A stretch of 64,000 bases of DNA from NCBI RefSeq assembly GCF_036323735.1, contig NC_086034.1:65932439-65996438 (forward strand). Direction: 5' to 3'. Origin of the DNA: Rattus norvegicus. Taxonomy: Eukaryota > Chordata > Mammalia > Rodentia > Muridae. The notes under the pieces are model-generated. The model saw only the letters and a program-made list of their open reading frames with translations. It had not been told where the DNA came from and made no database searches. Below are positions 11,690 to 22,159 of the stretch, piece after piece (position 1 is the first letter of the stretch; each line of letters starts with the position of its first letter). Made by a program: the position numbers and the translations under genes.

Positions 11690-11724
<35 letters not shown>
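11660..11724 (+). repeat. (TG)n/(CGTG)n microsatellite
   Basis: Alternating purine-pyrimidine tract with CGTG units grading into perfect TG. It can adopt Z-DNA. Confidence 0.95.
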
Positions 11725-11727
<3 letters not shown>

Positions 11728-12107
11728 GAAAAAAGTCAGCCACACAACAAACACAGTTAACACTATCATGTCACAATTTGGTACAGAGACATGAGTGATT
11801 CAGTAAATAGGGACAATATGAAGAATGTTGCTGCTTTTTAAAAGTGTTTTTGTTTTTGTTTGTTTCTTTTAAGCAGTATACTTGGAACAGAAGAAGGTCC
11901 AGGATAGTCTACAGGGTGATCGCTGATTTGGCTCCTCTCACAGGAAACCAACCATTGTCTGCAGAGAGCTCGGCGTTTAGGAGAATTGAGGTGATAAATC
12001 CCACCGCCTCCATGAATAGTTTTTGAAAAGAAAGTCTAGGCTTGCAGCTCTTTTAGGAAGTTTGAAACAGGGCTTTGGGTAAAGATTTCATGAGTTATGC
12101 ATATCCT

Positions 12108-12215
12108 GTGCAAAGCACTGAACTGGGAAGCCAGAGCCTGAGTTCAAACCTCCATCCACACACAGTCAGCATGAGGACCTTCAGAAAGCCAATCACCTCC
12201 TCTCAGCCCCCTTTC
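12108..12215 (+). mobile_element. MIR SINE
   Basis: The series ACTGGGAAGCCAGAGCCTGA, GTTCAAACC and GAGGACCTTCAGAAAGCCAA followed by TCACCTCCTCTCAGCCC follows the MIR core. The copy is diverged. Confidence 0.6.
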
Positions 12216-13005
12216 TCTCCTAAACATTCTTAAACATGGAGACTTAAAACTATACATCAATCAACCTTTCTAGACCCGGCGTTGTGTGTATATCTGTGGG
12301 GCTTGAGGTAGGGAAAGTTCATGACATGCTGTGATGGTATGCTCTGTTGGGACAGAAGATAAAGTAATTATATTATGTTTATAAAGGCACAGAGTGAAAA
12401 CTGTTGTGACATTTGCCCACAGGGCAGGATATCGTCTATTATACACTCTTGATTTCCAGGCTCTGACACATCATCGTTCTTCTTGGTATAGTAAAATGTC
12501 TCGATGTGGAAAGATATCACATTGTGTCACTGACTGAGATGTTCAGAATAGGCAGCAGAACACAGATAGGGCTTTTGCATAGTTATGCTTATTTTAAGGC
12601 ATTCAAGGTAGTGGCAGCATATGTTCCTGTCATGAGTGTAAGAAGCTATAAAACCAGAGGCAAGATGACCCACACCATTGGAGGTGTCACACTCATGGAG
12701 AGACTGAAATGGGATGGATTCAGATTCTGTCTGAGTTCTGGAAGTCCATTTGTTTTCTCTCTACGTAGCTGCAAGCACTTTCCAGAGGTTTCGAGGGAAG
12801 GCTGATGCCGAACACTTCATGGCAAAATAATCAGAAAACTGTCAAAACCCAAATACCAGGATGCCACCTTTGGGACTCATGATTCATGATCTCCTTCTCC
12901 CTTTCCTTGGACTCATGGAGGATACAAGTACTGTAAAGGGTTAGAGAACATTTAATGGTAGATACAGTTCTTTATTTTCTTACAAGTTTTTGAAGCTTTT
13001 TCCCC
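12216..13005. other. Non-coding, nothing recognised
   Basis: A 99-residue open frame at 12506-12805 lacks recognisable homology and is not called as a gene. Confidence 0.4.
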
Positions 13006-13301
13006 CATTTTTTATTAAATCCGATATTTCTTATTCACATTTCAAATGTTATTCTCTTTCCCAGTTTCCTGTCCATCAGCCCCCTAACCCCTTACCCTCC
13101 CCTTTTATATGTTCCCCTCCTCATCCACCCCCCTTTACTAGCCCCCCAACAATTCCCTATACTGGGGGTCCAACAACCTTGGCAGGACCAAGGGCTTCCC
13201 CTTCCACTGGTGCCCCAACAAGGCTATTCTCTGCTACATATGCAGTTGGAGCCCTGGGTCAGTCCATATACAGTCTATTGGTAGTGGTTTAGTTCCTGGA
13301 A
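13006..13301 (-). mobile_element. L1 3' UTR, antisense, truncated
   Basis: Starts with the reversed L1 terminus (TTTATTAAATCCGATATTTC, ACATTTCAAATG), then the pyrimidine tract and GGCAGGACCAAGGGCTTCC. It ends at TAGTTCCTGGAAGC. A short CAAGTTTTT repeat at both ends may be the target-site duplication. Confidence 0.85.
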
Positions 13302-14861
13302 GCAAGTTTTTTTTTATTAATTTCTGTGGATCCTTATAGAGTTTTAAAACTATCAAATGGATACCATTAGGGTAGAGGGATCCGAACTTAGGCTTAGCAA
13401 TCACTCCCTTTGTTCAACTCTGGTGAATTATAAGTAAAACTGGTAAACTTTATCAAACTCTTCTAGACATAAATAAAATGGATATTCACAACTCTTGAGT
13501 ATCAGTGGAGAGCATGGTTTTGAAGTCAGTTTTGAGGGGAAAATGAGTATATTTAGTAATTATCATACTCATTGTGTTAGATGCTCTCTACCAACAGGGT
13601 TCAATACAAAAGCATAGAAAAGGTGTGTGCCCAGGGACAAATGATAAATAGGGACAAATGATAGATACAGGATCTTTTCATAGCCACTGCAAAAGGAATG
13701 GCAATAGCCGTGCCCTGTCTTCCTCCAAGTGTTATGCTTTATTAGTTAAGTATATTACAAGGCCATTAATAGTTTTAAAACTGTGTGTTGAAGAGGGTAT
13801 CAAGAAGGATAGGTTTAGCTATGGTCACTTTCTTTACCTTACATTGGAGTAACTGCAGTATCCTAGCTTGACGTCCATCTTCCCTAGCAACTCTCCCCAA
13901 GCGTACTATGGCAACAGCTGGTTACTCCCACCAGAGGGGCAATACTGGGTTGAACTGCATTACAGCCCTTGTGTTGTCTCTTTTAAGGGACACTGCCATG
14001 TGGACACAGATCCTCCATGTTATTAAAGAGTGCAGTGAAGTCCCCACTTGCGGTGCTGTCCCATAAGACACATTTGGAGTGTCCTTGCAAACTGCAATAG
14101 AAAAGAAGTCATCCAATACACTGATTTCCACTCTTAGTTTTGCAACAACATTCATTCTCTGTGCATTTTTGTTCCTCACCGTTCTTCAAAATGACCTGAT
14201 CTCATAGGCTTCTTCCACCGATGAGCCCTTACTTTGAACTCCCAGGATGTTCTCCATTTTCCTTTTTTTTTTTTTTTTTTTTCTAATCAGTTTCCTTCCT
14301 TGGTCTCTACTCCATCGGTCAGAAAATAAACACGTATCTCTATACATGCATGGTATCAACAGCAGCATAAAAACGAATTTAATGCCATTCCTTATCAAGA
14401 TCATTACTTCAGTGGATACATGAGAGAGGCCAGGGCTGGAACTGGAGCATTATCCTGGCTAGCTCGGTATGTAGCATAGCAACCAAGACCGGCACACAGC
14501 AGAACCATGGGTTGAGTTTTATGATCAAATCTTTAATGAGTATCTTGCAGCTTGTTATAGAAAAGTATTTTCAATTAGCTAAATATGTGTAATAATTGAA
14601 TAAGCACCACTAGAAGAAATGAGCTTCCAGCCCTAAAAGCATTTAAACAGAGCTTATGAGACCAACTTGAAGTCAATTTCCAAAAAACACGTTTCTCTTG
14701 CTGTGGACTGGAAGGATGCTGAGGGCAAATGACCATTTACCTAGATTGTATTTTATATAAAAACGCTGGTGCTCCCATGAAATTGTCACACATACTAAAT
14801 TATCTTTATTCTCTTAAGCATCCTGTGAAATAAATCAAGAGCTGTGCTTAATAATAAACGT
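13302..14861. other. Non-coding; 20-base T-run at 14263-14282
   Basis: Includes a small tandem GGGACAAATGATA duplication near 13636-13665 and the poly(T) run. No A-tail-linked retrocopy could be established next to the T-run, because no AATAAA lies close upstream on the minus strand. Confidence 0.45.
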
Positions 14862-14985
14862 GCCAGTGGTGTGCGGTGGCTCAGGAGGCAGAGGCAGAAG
14901 GATTATGAGTTCCGTGCCAACCTGGGTTATGTAAGTAATCCGAGGCAAGCATGGACTATAGAGACCCTGTTTCAAAAAAAGCAAG
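14862..14985 (+). mobile_element. B1-type SINE
   Basis: B1 body motifs GGTGGCTCAGGAGGCAGAGG, GAGTTCCGTGCCAACCTGGG and GAGACCCTGTTTCAAAAAAA are present. The 5' end is worn. Confidence 0.8.
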
Positions 14986-16384
14986 CTAATTAACCGACTC
15001 GCAACCAATTAATAAATAAATTAATAAGCAGTGAGACAGGCTCAGGGAAAATTCCCACAAAACTCTAGAGGTGAAAAAAACCTAGCTTAACTGACATCCT
15101 ATACCAGCCAGCTCCATTCATAAAACTGTGGATGCAAATGATCAGTGACTCCCTGTCTCTCTTTTGGCTCGCTGTCTCAAAGTCTTCAGCCTTAAATCCT
15201 TGTATTAGACAGGACAGAAGGGAAAAGAAGATGGATCCCTCAGACCCACCTCCAGTGTTCTCCTTCCTCCAGCTAGGTCTAAGCACCTACATTTCAGCAT
15301 CTCCAAAAAGAGTCACTAGCTGGGAATCAAATCCTCAATACGTGTGTTTTTCTTGGAGTAAATCATCCCGAAATGGGTTAGAATCTGTTGGGTTTGCTGG
15401 CTAAGGAAGTCATCTTTCACAGTCGCTACAAAGTTCTAGGATGCCATGAGTCAGGGAAGAACAACTGGGGGGAATGCCTTTATTTTCATTATCTCTGTCT
15501 CCTGCAGTCTGGGTTCAGGTATGTGTGAAATCCACGGGGTTTTGCTCACCTCAAGCTAGTATTTTAGTGGCCCTAGAATTTTAGGCAACAGAGTTGTCTT
15601 TGGGAGTCTTCCTAATGTTTTAGCCATTCCAGTATCAAGTATCACCTTGCCACCTTGCTAGTCCCGGGTGGCCTCTGGGCCCATATTCGCCTGGTTTCTT
15701 GTCACTGTGCTTTTGTAAGCAGGCCAGAATCTGCTGTGACACAGGCTGGTAAGCATGCACAAGTTCTTTCGGAATCCAGGACTCCAAGTCCTGCTGTCTA
15801 CTTGTCTCATGATTTATGGCTGGAGGGGTGCTCTCCTGCAAGCTATTGGACAACAATGATAAAGGAGGTTAGCGGTGTCTCTGTGGGCTTCCCGTTACAC
15901 CCCTTTTTTAAAAAAAATAGTTACCATTTAGAAGCATTTAGTAGGGCATAGAGTGCTAAGGGTAGAAAACCATTTCTGCTCACAGCTGACTCCTCTTCAA
16001 ATTTCTAAACCAGAAAGAAAAAAAATAAATCACAATTACCAGTATAATTTTGCCTGTCTGTCCTGTCCTTGTCAAACGGATAATATTCCATGTAGCATGA
16101 TAACGACGGCTCTGATCCATTCTTTTCCTTTGGTTTCCAACTTTGAACCTCAGAGCTGGGCTACAGCATCCTTGCTTGCCAAAGGTGATGGCTCGCCCAG
16201 GCCCCCTTAACTGTGTAATAATCTGCAGCGTCCCCACCAGTAAGGAGGCAGTGACACCGATTTATTAAAATCGGATGGGAGAACTATGAGCGTGGCATTG
16301 CATATCTGAACATGATGCCTGTGGATTTACTCCTGCTAAACAGTGGACAATAAGGTGGTAACCTCACATTTGGGATAGCAGATC
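14986..16384. other. Non-coding, nothing recognised
   Basis: Several 60-98 residue frames overlap on both strands without homology. No repeat family was assigned. Confidence 0.4.
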
Positions 16385-16498
16385 TCTTTATTAATCTCAT
16401 GTATTTATTTGTTCCATGTGGGAGGAGGAGACACGATGGTCAGGCCACTCAGGTGGGTGGCAGAGGACAACTTGGGTCAGTCAGTGCCCTCCTACCGG
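16385..16498 (-). mobile_element. B3 SINE, left (3') half, split by insertion
   Basis: The motifs ATGTATTTATTTGTTCCATG and GGTGGCAGAGGACAACTTGG belong to an antisense B3-family SINE. The element resumes at 17405, after the composite L1 insertion and its duplicated target site. Confidence 0.7.
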
Positions 16499-16510
16499 GT
16501 GGGCCCCAGG
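16499..16510. repeat. Left target-site duplication of the composite insertion
   Basis: GTGGGCCCCAGG occurs exactly again at 17393-17404. The motif is itself part of the B3 element. Confidence 0.85.
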
Positions 16511-16538
16511 GGTTTTTTTTTTTTTTTTTTTTTTTTTT

Positions 16539-17100
16539 GGATGTGCTCATTTATTTTTACATAAAGAAGTAAACCTTAGTCAACTATTTAATAGGATGTG
16601 GAACCTCTTCAGAATTGATCAATATTTTGATTTTTAAATTGCCAGTTCATATAATTACATTGTACAAAATTACAGAAGAATATTTAGGGCCATTTCACAA
16701 ATTCAGAAATTCTGTCCAAATCTTAAGTCAGACCCATTGGATATTTTTTAATGAAGCTCAAGTCAGAACCTCAAGCAATTTTTATAATCAAGAATTCTAT
16801 CACAATCTACTGAAAGACATACTACTTTGATACCTACTGAAGGACAGTAGAAAAATACTAACATTTCCATCATTAAGCTATTTGTTTCAATATGATTAGA
16901 AAACTTTGTAAAAAAAAAGTAAAAACAGCGAAATTCAAAGGACACAACAGCCTCAATTATGAGCTAATCTCTGGCACCATTTTTGACACTGGGTAGTGAG
17001 ACTCATCATGCAAAGAGCACAGCTGTGTGTTCAGAACCAAGGCTGCCATGAAGTCCTATAGAGACACACTGGAAAGGGCTGCCAGAAGCTCTCTGGACTC
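16539..17100 (-). other. Transduced non-L1 segment with its own poly(A) signal
   Basis: It has no L1 similarity. On the minus strand it looks like the end of an mRNA 3' UTR: A/T-rich, with AATAAA 12 nt before the A-tail. It may derive from a transcribed locus elsewhere in the genome. Confidence 0.65.
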
Positions 17101-17392
17101 TTTTTTTTCTTCCTTTTTTACTTTATTAACTTGAGTATTTCTTATTTACATTTCGAATGTTATTCCCTTTCCCGGTATCCGGGCAAACATCCCCCTCCCC
17201 CCTCCCCTTCCTTATGGGTGTTCCCCTCCCAACCCTCCCCCCATTGCCGCCCTCCCCCCAACAGTCTAGTTCACTGGGGGTTCAGTCTTAGCAGGACCCA
17301 GGGCTTCCCCTTCCACTGGTGCTCTCACTAGGCTATTCATTGCTACCTATGAGGTTGGAGCCCAGGGTCAGTCCATGTATAGTCTTTGGGTA
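17101..17392 (-). mobile_element. L1 3' UTR and terminus within the composite insertion
   Basis: Contains the reversed L1 end (TTTATTAACTTGAG, ATTTACATTTCGAATG), the C-rich tract equivalent to the polypurine tract, and the AGCAGGACCCAGGGCTTCC motif. It is very similar to the 3' end of the 5281-6867 L1, so it is young. Confidence 0.93.
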
Positions 17393-17404
17393 GTGGGCCC
17401 CAGG
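17393..17404. repeat. Right target-site duplication of the composite insertion
   Basis: Exact copy of 16499-16510. Confidence 0.85.
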
Positions 17405-17471
17405 ATTTAACTTAGATGGGCATCAGTCTTGGTAGCAAGTGCCTTTAATTGCAGAACCATCTTTCTGGGTT
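17405..17471 (-). mobile_element. B3 SINE, right (5') half
   Basis: GGTAGCAAGTGCCTTTAATT and AGAACCATCTTTCTGG are the reversed tRNA-like head of the B3 element begun at 16385. Confidence 0.7.
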
Positions 17472-18556
17472 CTGTAGTTCCTCACAATGGTTATAGCGTG
17501 GTCTTTCTACCAGTATAAAGCAATATTATTAAGACTTCCCTATAAATGCTCTTTTTATTTAAAGGTCAAAATAGGTTAATGCCTCTCCTTGGGTGGTACC
17601 TGGGTAACGAGGACTCCAGTGTAAGAACTGAAATTCAATACATGTGCAAACAATTCTAGGCTGAACTATTCTAAGGCTGCCTACCTTCGCACTGAAAATA
17701 TCCATCCAAATTATCCCTCTCCACTTAGCAGAGAGAGGAGGGGGGGGGTGTGGGAGTCAGCGAAGGCATTTTTAAAAGCACCTCTTCAGAGAGGCAGCTC
17801 ATGTTTGATCACAGATAAAATGCTCTGCACAGTACCAAGAGAGGAGGTGTCTATGCATTTAATGACTCTGTAAGTCGGGGCTTTAACATTTTATTGTTGT
17901 TTTTCTTTATTGCCAGGGAGTCTACTCTTCTCTGAGAGTGTTAGGGGTAACGTGTGGTAAGCGCATTACCAAAATCAGTCTACGATTAATTAGCTGACAT
18001 TCACTGAGTGCTGAATACGTGTCCATAACTGAGTTAAAATGAGAATGGTGGCTGGATAGCTCAGTCTTTCTAATACACTTATGATCTAGTTGAAAAGATG
18101 GTGTAAAACCCCTGAAGCTTCTGAGCCCCATAAACTAATATACTCGAGAGTGGAGGGGCAGAACACATAGTGAATGTAGTTGAGGTGCATGGTGGGGCCA
18201 CCCAGAGTATTTATTTATAAGGTGGCTCTGTGAAACACTTGGATCAGAAAGGATGTATAAGATCAGTGGTGGGTCCTTGGAGAAAGAGCCTATGTTCCTT
18301 TCTTCTTGTCTCTCTGCCTTCGAACAACGCATCATCTGAATTTCTTCTGTGAACAACTATTTAGCCTACAGCTCCACTCCTAGAATCTGAGATGGCTTTG
18401 TGATGACCACACATGAGATTAGCTGCTAAGTGGGGGCCCAGGCTTTGAGAGAGCTTGCGTGTTCCCGGCTATCCACTTTCTTGGAACCTAATCACCTTCT
18501 TTGTACAAGCCCAGGCTGTCTGCTGAGGAACAGAATTGATTCTCCTTTCATTCAAT
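17472..18556. other. Non-coding, nothing recognised
   Basis: Includes a G-run at about 17740-17748. No gene supported. Confidence 0.4.
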
Positions 18557-18766
18557 TTATTATTTTATGTGTATGGGTGTTTTGCCTGCGTGAATTCAAG
18601 TCCATTAACACGTGCGCCTGTGCCTGTGCCGGCCACAAGAGGGCATCAGACTCCCCAGGAACTGGAGTTAAAGACATTTGGGAGCAACCATGTAGGTGCT
18701 AGAACTTGAATTCAGGTCCTCTGAGAAAGCCCCCAGGCTCTTAACTGCAGAGCCATCCTTCCAGCC
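18557..18766 (-). mobile_element. B3 SINE
   Basis: Antisense B3 with GTATGGGTGTTTTGCCTGCG, GCCACAAGAGGGCATCAGA, GGAACTGGAGTTA and the reversed head AGCCATCCTTCCAGCC. Confidence 0.88.
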
Positions 18767-19007
18767 TTCTTTATGATGTGAACTATCTCTGCTGAGGCCA
18801 TTAAAGGTTAGCCACCCTCCCCCATCCCCACCGCCAGCAGAAGAACAAATTGTGCCAAGCCTTATACTAACCCTATACTAATCACCATAGACTCAGGCAA
18901 ATGGGTGTGGATCCTGTTTGGGCCAACAGTTTTGGGAATAGATTGCTATGCACTGCTAAGTGATTGCTTGGAAGCTGAAAGGCAGAGAGAGAGGAAGTGT
19001 TACAAGT

Positions 19008-19080
19008 AAAACCCAAACCGGGGAAAGGGAATAACATTTGAAATGTAAATAAAAAAATTATCCAATAAAAAAAAACCCAA
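19008..19080 (+). mobile_element. Tiny L1 3' end (about 55 bp) with flanking 9-bp repeats
   Basis: AAAGGGAATAACATTTGAAA and AATAAA followed by an A-run are the last bases of L1 only. AAAACCCAA at 19008-19016 and 19072-19080 is the likely target-site duplication. Confidence 0.75.
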
Positions 19081-19211
19081 TGAATCAAAACCATACTGGA
19101 TTAGACCTAAGAGCAATATGGGGGGACTGACAGGTTTGGATTCTCAACTTTCAATAAATAGGAAACCAGAATTCAAGATTATTGGAGACCAGCACTACCA
19201 TGCTGCTGTAT

Positions 19212-19514
19212 GGTGGGTTTTCTTTATTCTTTTATTGGATATTTTATTTACATTTTAAATGTTACCCCTTTTCCAGGTTTTCCCTCCAGAAACCTGCTAT
19301 CCCCTCCCCCCTCCCCCTGTTTCCATGAGTGTGCTCCCCCACCTACCCATCCACCCCTCCCTCCTCCCCACCCTGACATTCCCCTACACTGGGGCATCGA
19401 GCCTTTCCAGGACCAAGGGCCTCTCCTCCCATTGATGCCCAACAAGGCCATCCTCTGGTACATACGTGGTTGGAGCCATAGGTCCATCCCTGTGTACTCT
19501 TGGGTGGGTTTTCT
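19212..19514 (-). mobile_element. L1 3' UTR, antisense, with 12-bp target-site duplications
   Basis: The body at 19224-19502 is a reversed L1 terminus and 3' UTR. GGTGGGTTTTCT flanks it at 19212-19223 and 19503-19514, which fixes the boundaries. Confidence 0.9.
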
Positions 19515-19677
19515 CCATTCCTTCCATCAGAGTATAAGACAGGAATCAGCACAGGTCCTGTCCTTCCACTTTGAGAGAATGAACCACAGTTTTGTAGCCA
19601 ACCATGGGGCGCCAATAACCAAAGACTTCTTGACTTAAAGTCTCTGAGGTCTTAACATATAAAATCATGACTACTAG
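19515..19677. other. Non-coding linker
   Basis: Short sequence between an L1 and a SINE, nothing recognised. Confidence 0.4.
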
Positions 19678-19909
19678 AGCTTGATAGCACAGACTGTCAT
19701 CTTGGCTATTCAGGAGGCTGAGGCAGGGGCACTGCATGTTCAAGTCCTGACTAAGTCTCAGCAGCTAAGACCTTGCACTAAAATTAAAAAGTGATTCAAA
19801 AGCAAAAAAGGCTGAGAGAGAATAGCTTAGTGGTAGAGTGCCTGTCTAATGTGTCTGAGGCTCTGGGTTCCGTGCCTAGCACTACAAGACCAAAACAAAA
19901 GAAAACAGA
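19678..19909 (+). mobile_element. Composite B1-like/ID-like SINE (B4-type)
   Basis: A B1-like part (GGCTATTCAGGAGGCTGAGG) is followed, after an A-rich linker, by a tRNA/ID-like part (AATAGCTTAGTGGTAGAGTG, GGGTTCCGTGCCTAGCAC). Confidence 0.7.
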
Positions 19910-20689
19910 AAGAGAAATCGGGAAAGCTGGTAGGCTGTTCTTGAAAGAAATGACAACTTGTAGCATCCCAGAATGAAGACGTCAAGAAGTCAGAGTGTTT
20001 TCACAAGCTTCTGCTTTCACAGTCTGCTCCTATTGCTCAGTGAGAGATTTTACCTCTTCTTTACTCTGCCACCATAGCCATAAAATAGCGTACTTAAGAC
20101 GGAATATTTACCTTAAAATGCTATAATGTTTTCTTTTTCCTGTATGATAATGCTGGAAAATATACCCCTGAGATGTGGCCAATTCTTGCTTTAGAAGTAG
20201 GTCCTTAAGCCTTGCAGTCTAGGAGTTCGGGCCGGTGGAGACTCAGGTGTAATATTAAACATATGGTGTGCCTGGCACTTTTTGTTCCAGCCCCCACGGA
20301 AACTTGGATCTTTAAAGAAAGTGCCATAAAGTATACATAAAATGGTCTTACAGAGCAAGCACTTCACTCAGCTATGCTTTTAAGGGGGGAAGGTGCATTG
20401 CACAAGTCCAGAAATGGCGAAGCATATATTTCAGTAGAAGCAGAGGCAGGAATAGTGAGACTGAAGTGTCAAACAAGAAGGGCTAGGGAGATGTGTCATA
20501 CCTGAAGTGTACAGTGCCTGCGCACTGCAAGGAGAGGGGGCGTGTTTTAAAGTTGTTATTTTAATTGCTGCCTGTCTCCCACGAACATGTTGCTCCCTTC
20601 TGACTGCCAAGTGACCAGCTCATCCAAAACTTTTCTTAACCGAGGACCCTCGTCCTGTGTCCCACCCTGGCCTCCTTCCTGTGTTTGGC
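19910..20689. other. Immediate 5' flank of the CpG island
   Basis: Non-repetitive, A/T-moderate sequence. It could hold proximal regulatory sites, but no motif was specific enough to call. Confidence 0.4.
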
Positions 20690-21185
20690 TATCCAGAGCG
20701 GCTAACAGGTCCCTGCTCACTGAAGCGTCACCTCTCACTTTCCAGTACATCTCCGCAGCCCACTCGGACTGCAGCTTAGCAGCCCGCCGGTCCTCCCAAT
20801 TGCAGCAGTCAGGGCGACAGCCAGCCGAGGGAGGGCCGACTTGGCCGGGCTCCGGATCAGCACGGGGAAGGGCAGGCAGCGCGCGGGGCGAGTTCGCAGC
20901 ACAGGTAAACAGGCCGGCAAGGCACGGGGCGCTGTCGCCGCGGCCACCCAGCGATTTCCAGGCACGCAACTCCGCCTCCAGAGCTCTGTCCCCGCGCTCT
21001 CGTCCCTGCTGCTTTCGCAGCCCAGCAGCCGCCGCAGCAGCACTCCACACAAAGGACTGTTCCCCGCCGAGCAGCGCATCCACCTCCACTCCTCCTCCGG
21101 TGACAGCATCCCCGACAGCAGGGCTTGGGGCGCGGCGGCGCGGGGGGAACCTGTCACTCCCGCAACCAAGGCGGTGGCAAAGGCT

Positions 21186-21240
21186 TTCCCCCCTTTTGTT
21201 TTTTATTCCTTCTTTCTTTCTTTTCTTTTTTTAAATTCGC
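21186..21240 (+). repeat. Pyrimidine-rich tract in the CpG island
   Basis: A C/T run with T-blocks (TTCTTTCTTTCTTTTC core) lies about 190-240 bp upstream of the ATG. It may be 5' UTR or promoter. Confidence 0.7.
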
Positions 21241-21310
21241 CTCTTTGCCTTTCTGTGATTCCACCCATCTCCCCTTCCTCCCCATAAACAACTCTCCTAC
21301 CCCCCCATCC

Positions 21311-21328
21311 CCAATAAATAAATAAAAG
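21311..21328 (+). promoter_or_regulatory. A/T-rich TATA-like stretch 100 bp upstream of the GGF2 start codon
   Basis: The run CAATAAATAAATAAAAG is the only strong A/T block close upstream of the ATG inside an otherwise G/C-rich island. If it acted as a TATA element, transcription would start near 21350-21360 and leave a short 5' UTR of about 70 nt. Alternatively it is simply part of a longer 5' UTR. Placement as a promoter element is inference. Confidence 0.3.
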
Positions 21329-21426
21329 GAGGAGGGTCAGGGTAGGAGTGGGGGCAGGCAAGGCAAGGCAGCTGGAACCAGCCAGGCAGAGTCCGCACCG
21401 ACAGGCGCTCGCACGCACCTCACACC

Positions 21427-22159
21427 ATGAGATGGCGACGCGCCCCGCGCCGCCCGCTGGGTACCAGCCCCAGCGCCGGGCATCCCTGGTCCGCCGGCCG
21501 CTCGCCTCCGCTGCTGCTGCTGCCGCTGCCTCCGCCGCCGCCGCCGCTGCTGCTGCTGCTACTACTGGGGACCGCGGCCCTGGCTCCGGGGGCGGCGGCT
21601 GAGCGGGCGGCTCCCGCGGGGGCCTCGGTGTGCTACTCGTCCCCGCCCAGCGTGGGCTCGGTGCAGGAGCTGGCCCGGCGCGCCGCGGTGGTGATCGAGG
21701 GAAAGGTGCACCCGCCGCGGCGGCAGCAGGGGGCACTCGACAGGAAGGCAGCAGGCGAGGCAGGGGCAGGGGCGCGGGACCAGCCCGTTCAGGACTCGCC
21801 ACCTTCACAGGACCCTCTGCCTGCTGTCAACTGGACCCTGCCCACTGGGGGCCCCGAGCCCAGCACCGATCAGCCCGGGGACCCCGCGCCCTATCTGGTC
21901 AAGGTGCACCAGGTGTGGGCTGTGAAAGCCGGGGGTTTGAAGAAGGACTCGCTACTCACCGTGCGCCTGGATACCTGGGGCCACCCAGCCTTCCCGTCCT
22001 GCGGGCGGCTCAAGGAGGACAGCAGGTACATCTTCTTCATGGAGCCGGATGCCAACAGCAGCGGCCGCGCGCCGCCCGCCTTCCGAGCCTCGTTTCCCCC
22101 ACTGGAGACTGGCCGCAACCTCAAGAAGGAGGTCAGCCGGGTGTTGTGCAAGCGGTGCG
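21427..22159 (+). CDS. Nrg1: Neuregulin-1 type II (GGF2) first coding exon, N-terminal 244 residues
   Basis: This exon encodes the N-terminus of glial growth factor 2, the type II isoform of neuregulin-1, a secreted or membrane-anchored ligand for ErbB3/ErbB4 that acts on Schwann cells and other glia, neurons and heart. What is seen: the start ATG has A at -3. A hydrophobic stretch (residues about 27-58) is a signal peptide, probably cleaved after the Ala-rich GAAA motif. A segment recognisable as GGF2-specific follows (SVCYSSPPSVGSVQELA from residue 67, EGKVHP, PYLVKVHQVWAVKAGG, EDSRYIFFMEPDAN). Cysteines are at 69, 192, 241 and 244. N-glycosylation sequons are at N135 (NWT) and N210 (NSS). 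In the family this segment is called kringle-like and precedes an Ig-like domain encoded by the next shared exons. The exon ends after the first base of a codon (phase 1 intron). The 6-Pro/7-Leu run in the signal core is longer than I recall for the human protein. The identification is very secure. Confidence 0.96.
21511..21567 (+). repeat. Nrg1: CTG/CCG triplet repeat coding the signal-peptide Leu/Pro runs
   Basis: CTGCTGCTGCTGCCG grades into CCGCCGCCGCCG and back to CTG. It encodes Leu-rich, Pro-6 and Leu-7 blocks (residues about 29-47). Triplet purity makes length variation between strains or species plausible. Confidence 0.85.

Larger units (their letters stand above)
16511..17392 (-). 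mobile_element. Composite retrotransposon: 5'-truncated L1 plus 3'-transduced sequence
   Basis: On the minus strand the insert reads in order: L1 3' UTR and terminus (17392 to about 17122), a degraded internal A-rich run (about 17121-17101), about 560 bp of non-L1 sequence (17100-16539) with AATAAA at 16555-16550, then a 26-base A-tail (16538-16513). Twelve-base duplications flank it, and an older B3 SINE is interrupted exactly at this site. In L1 biology this structure indicates read-through past the weak L1 poly(A) signal and mobilisation of downstream DNA. Confidence 0.82.

Noticed and set aside
14263..14282. Poly(T) run as the tail of a processed pseudogene
   Set aside because: No poly(A) signal close upstream on the minus strand, no recognisable gene sequence and no target-site duplication found.
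21348..21602. Upstream open frame overlapping the GGF2 start
   Set aside because: It begins with GTG rather than ATG, and its Ala-rich product is the alternate-frame reading of the signal-peptide triplet repeat.
20556..21808. Long open frames on both strands in the CpG island (for example 20587-21234 +, 20556-21089 -, 21203-21808 -)
   Set aside because: They overlap one another and the real exon, have no recognised homology, and follow from high G+C and few stop codons.
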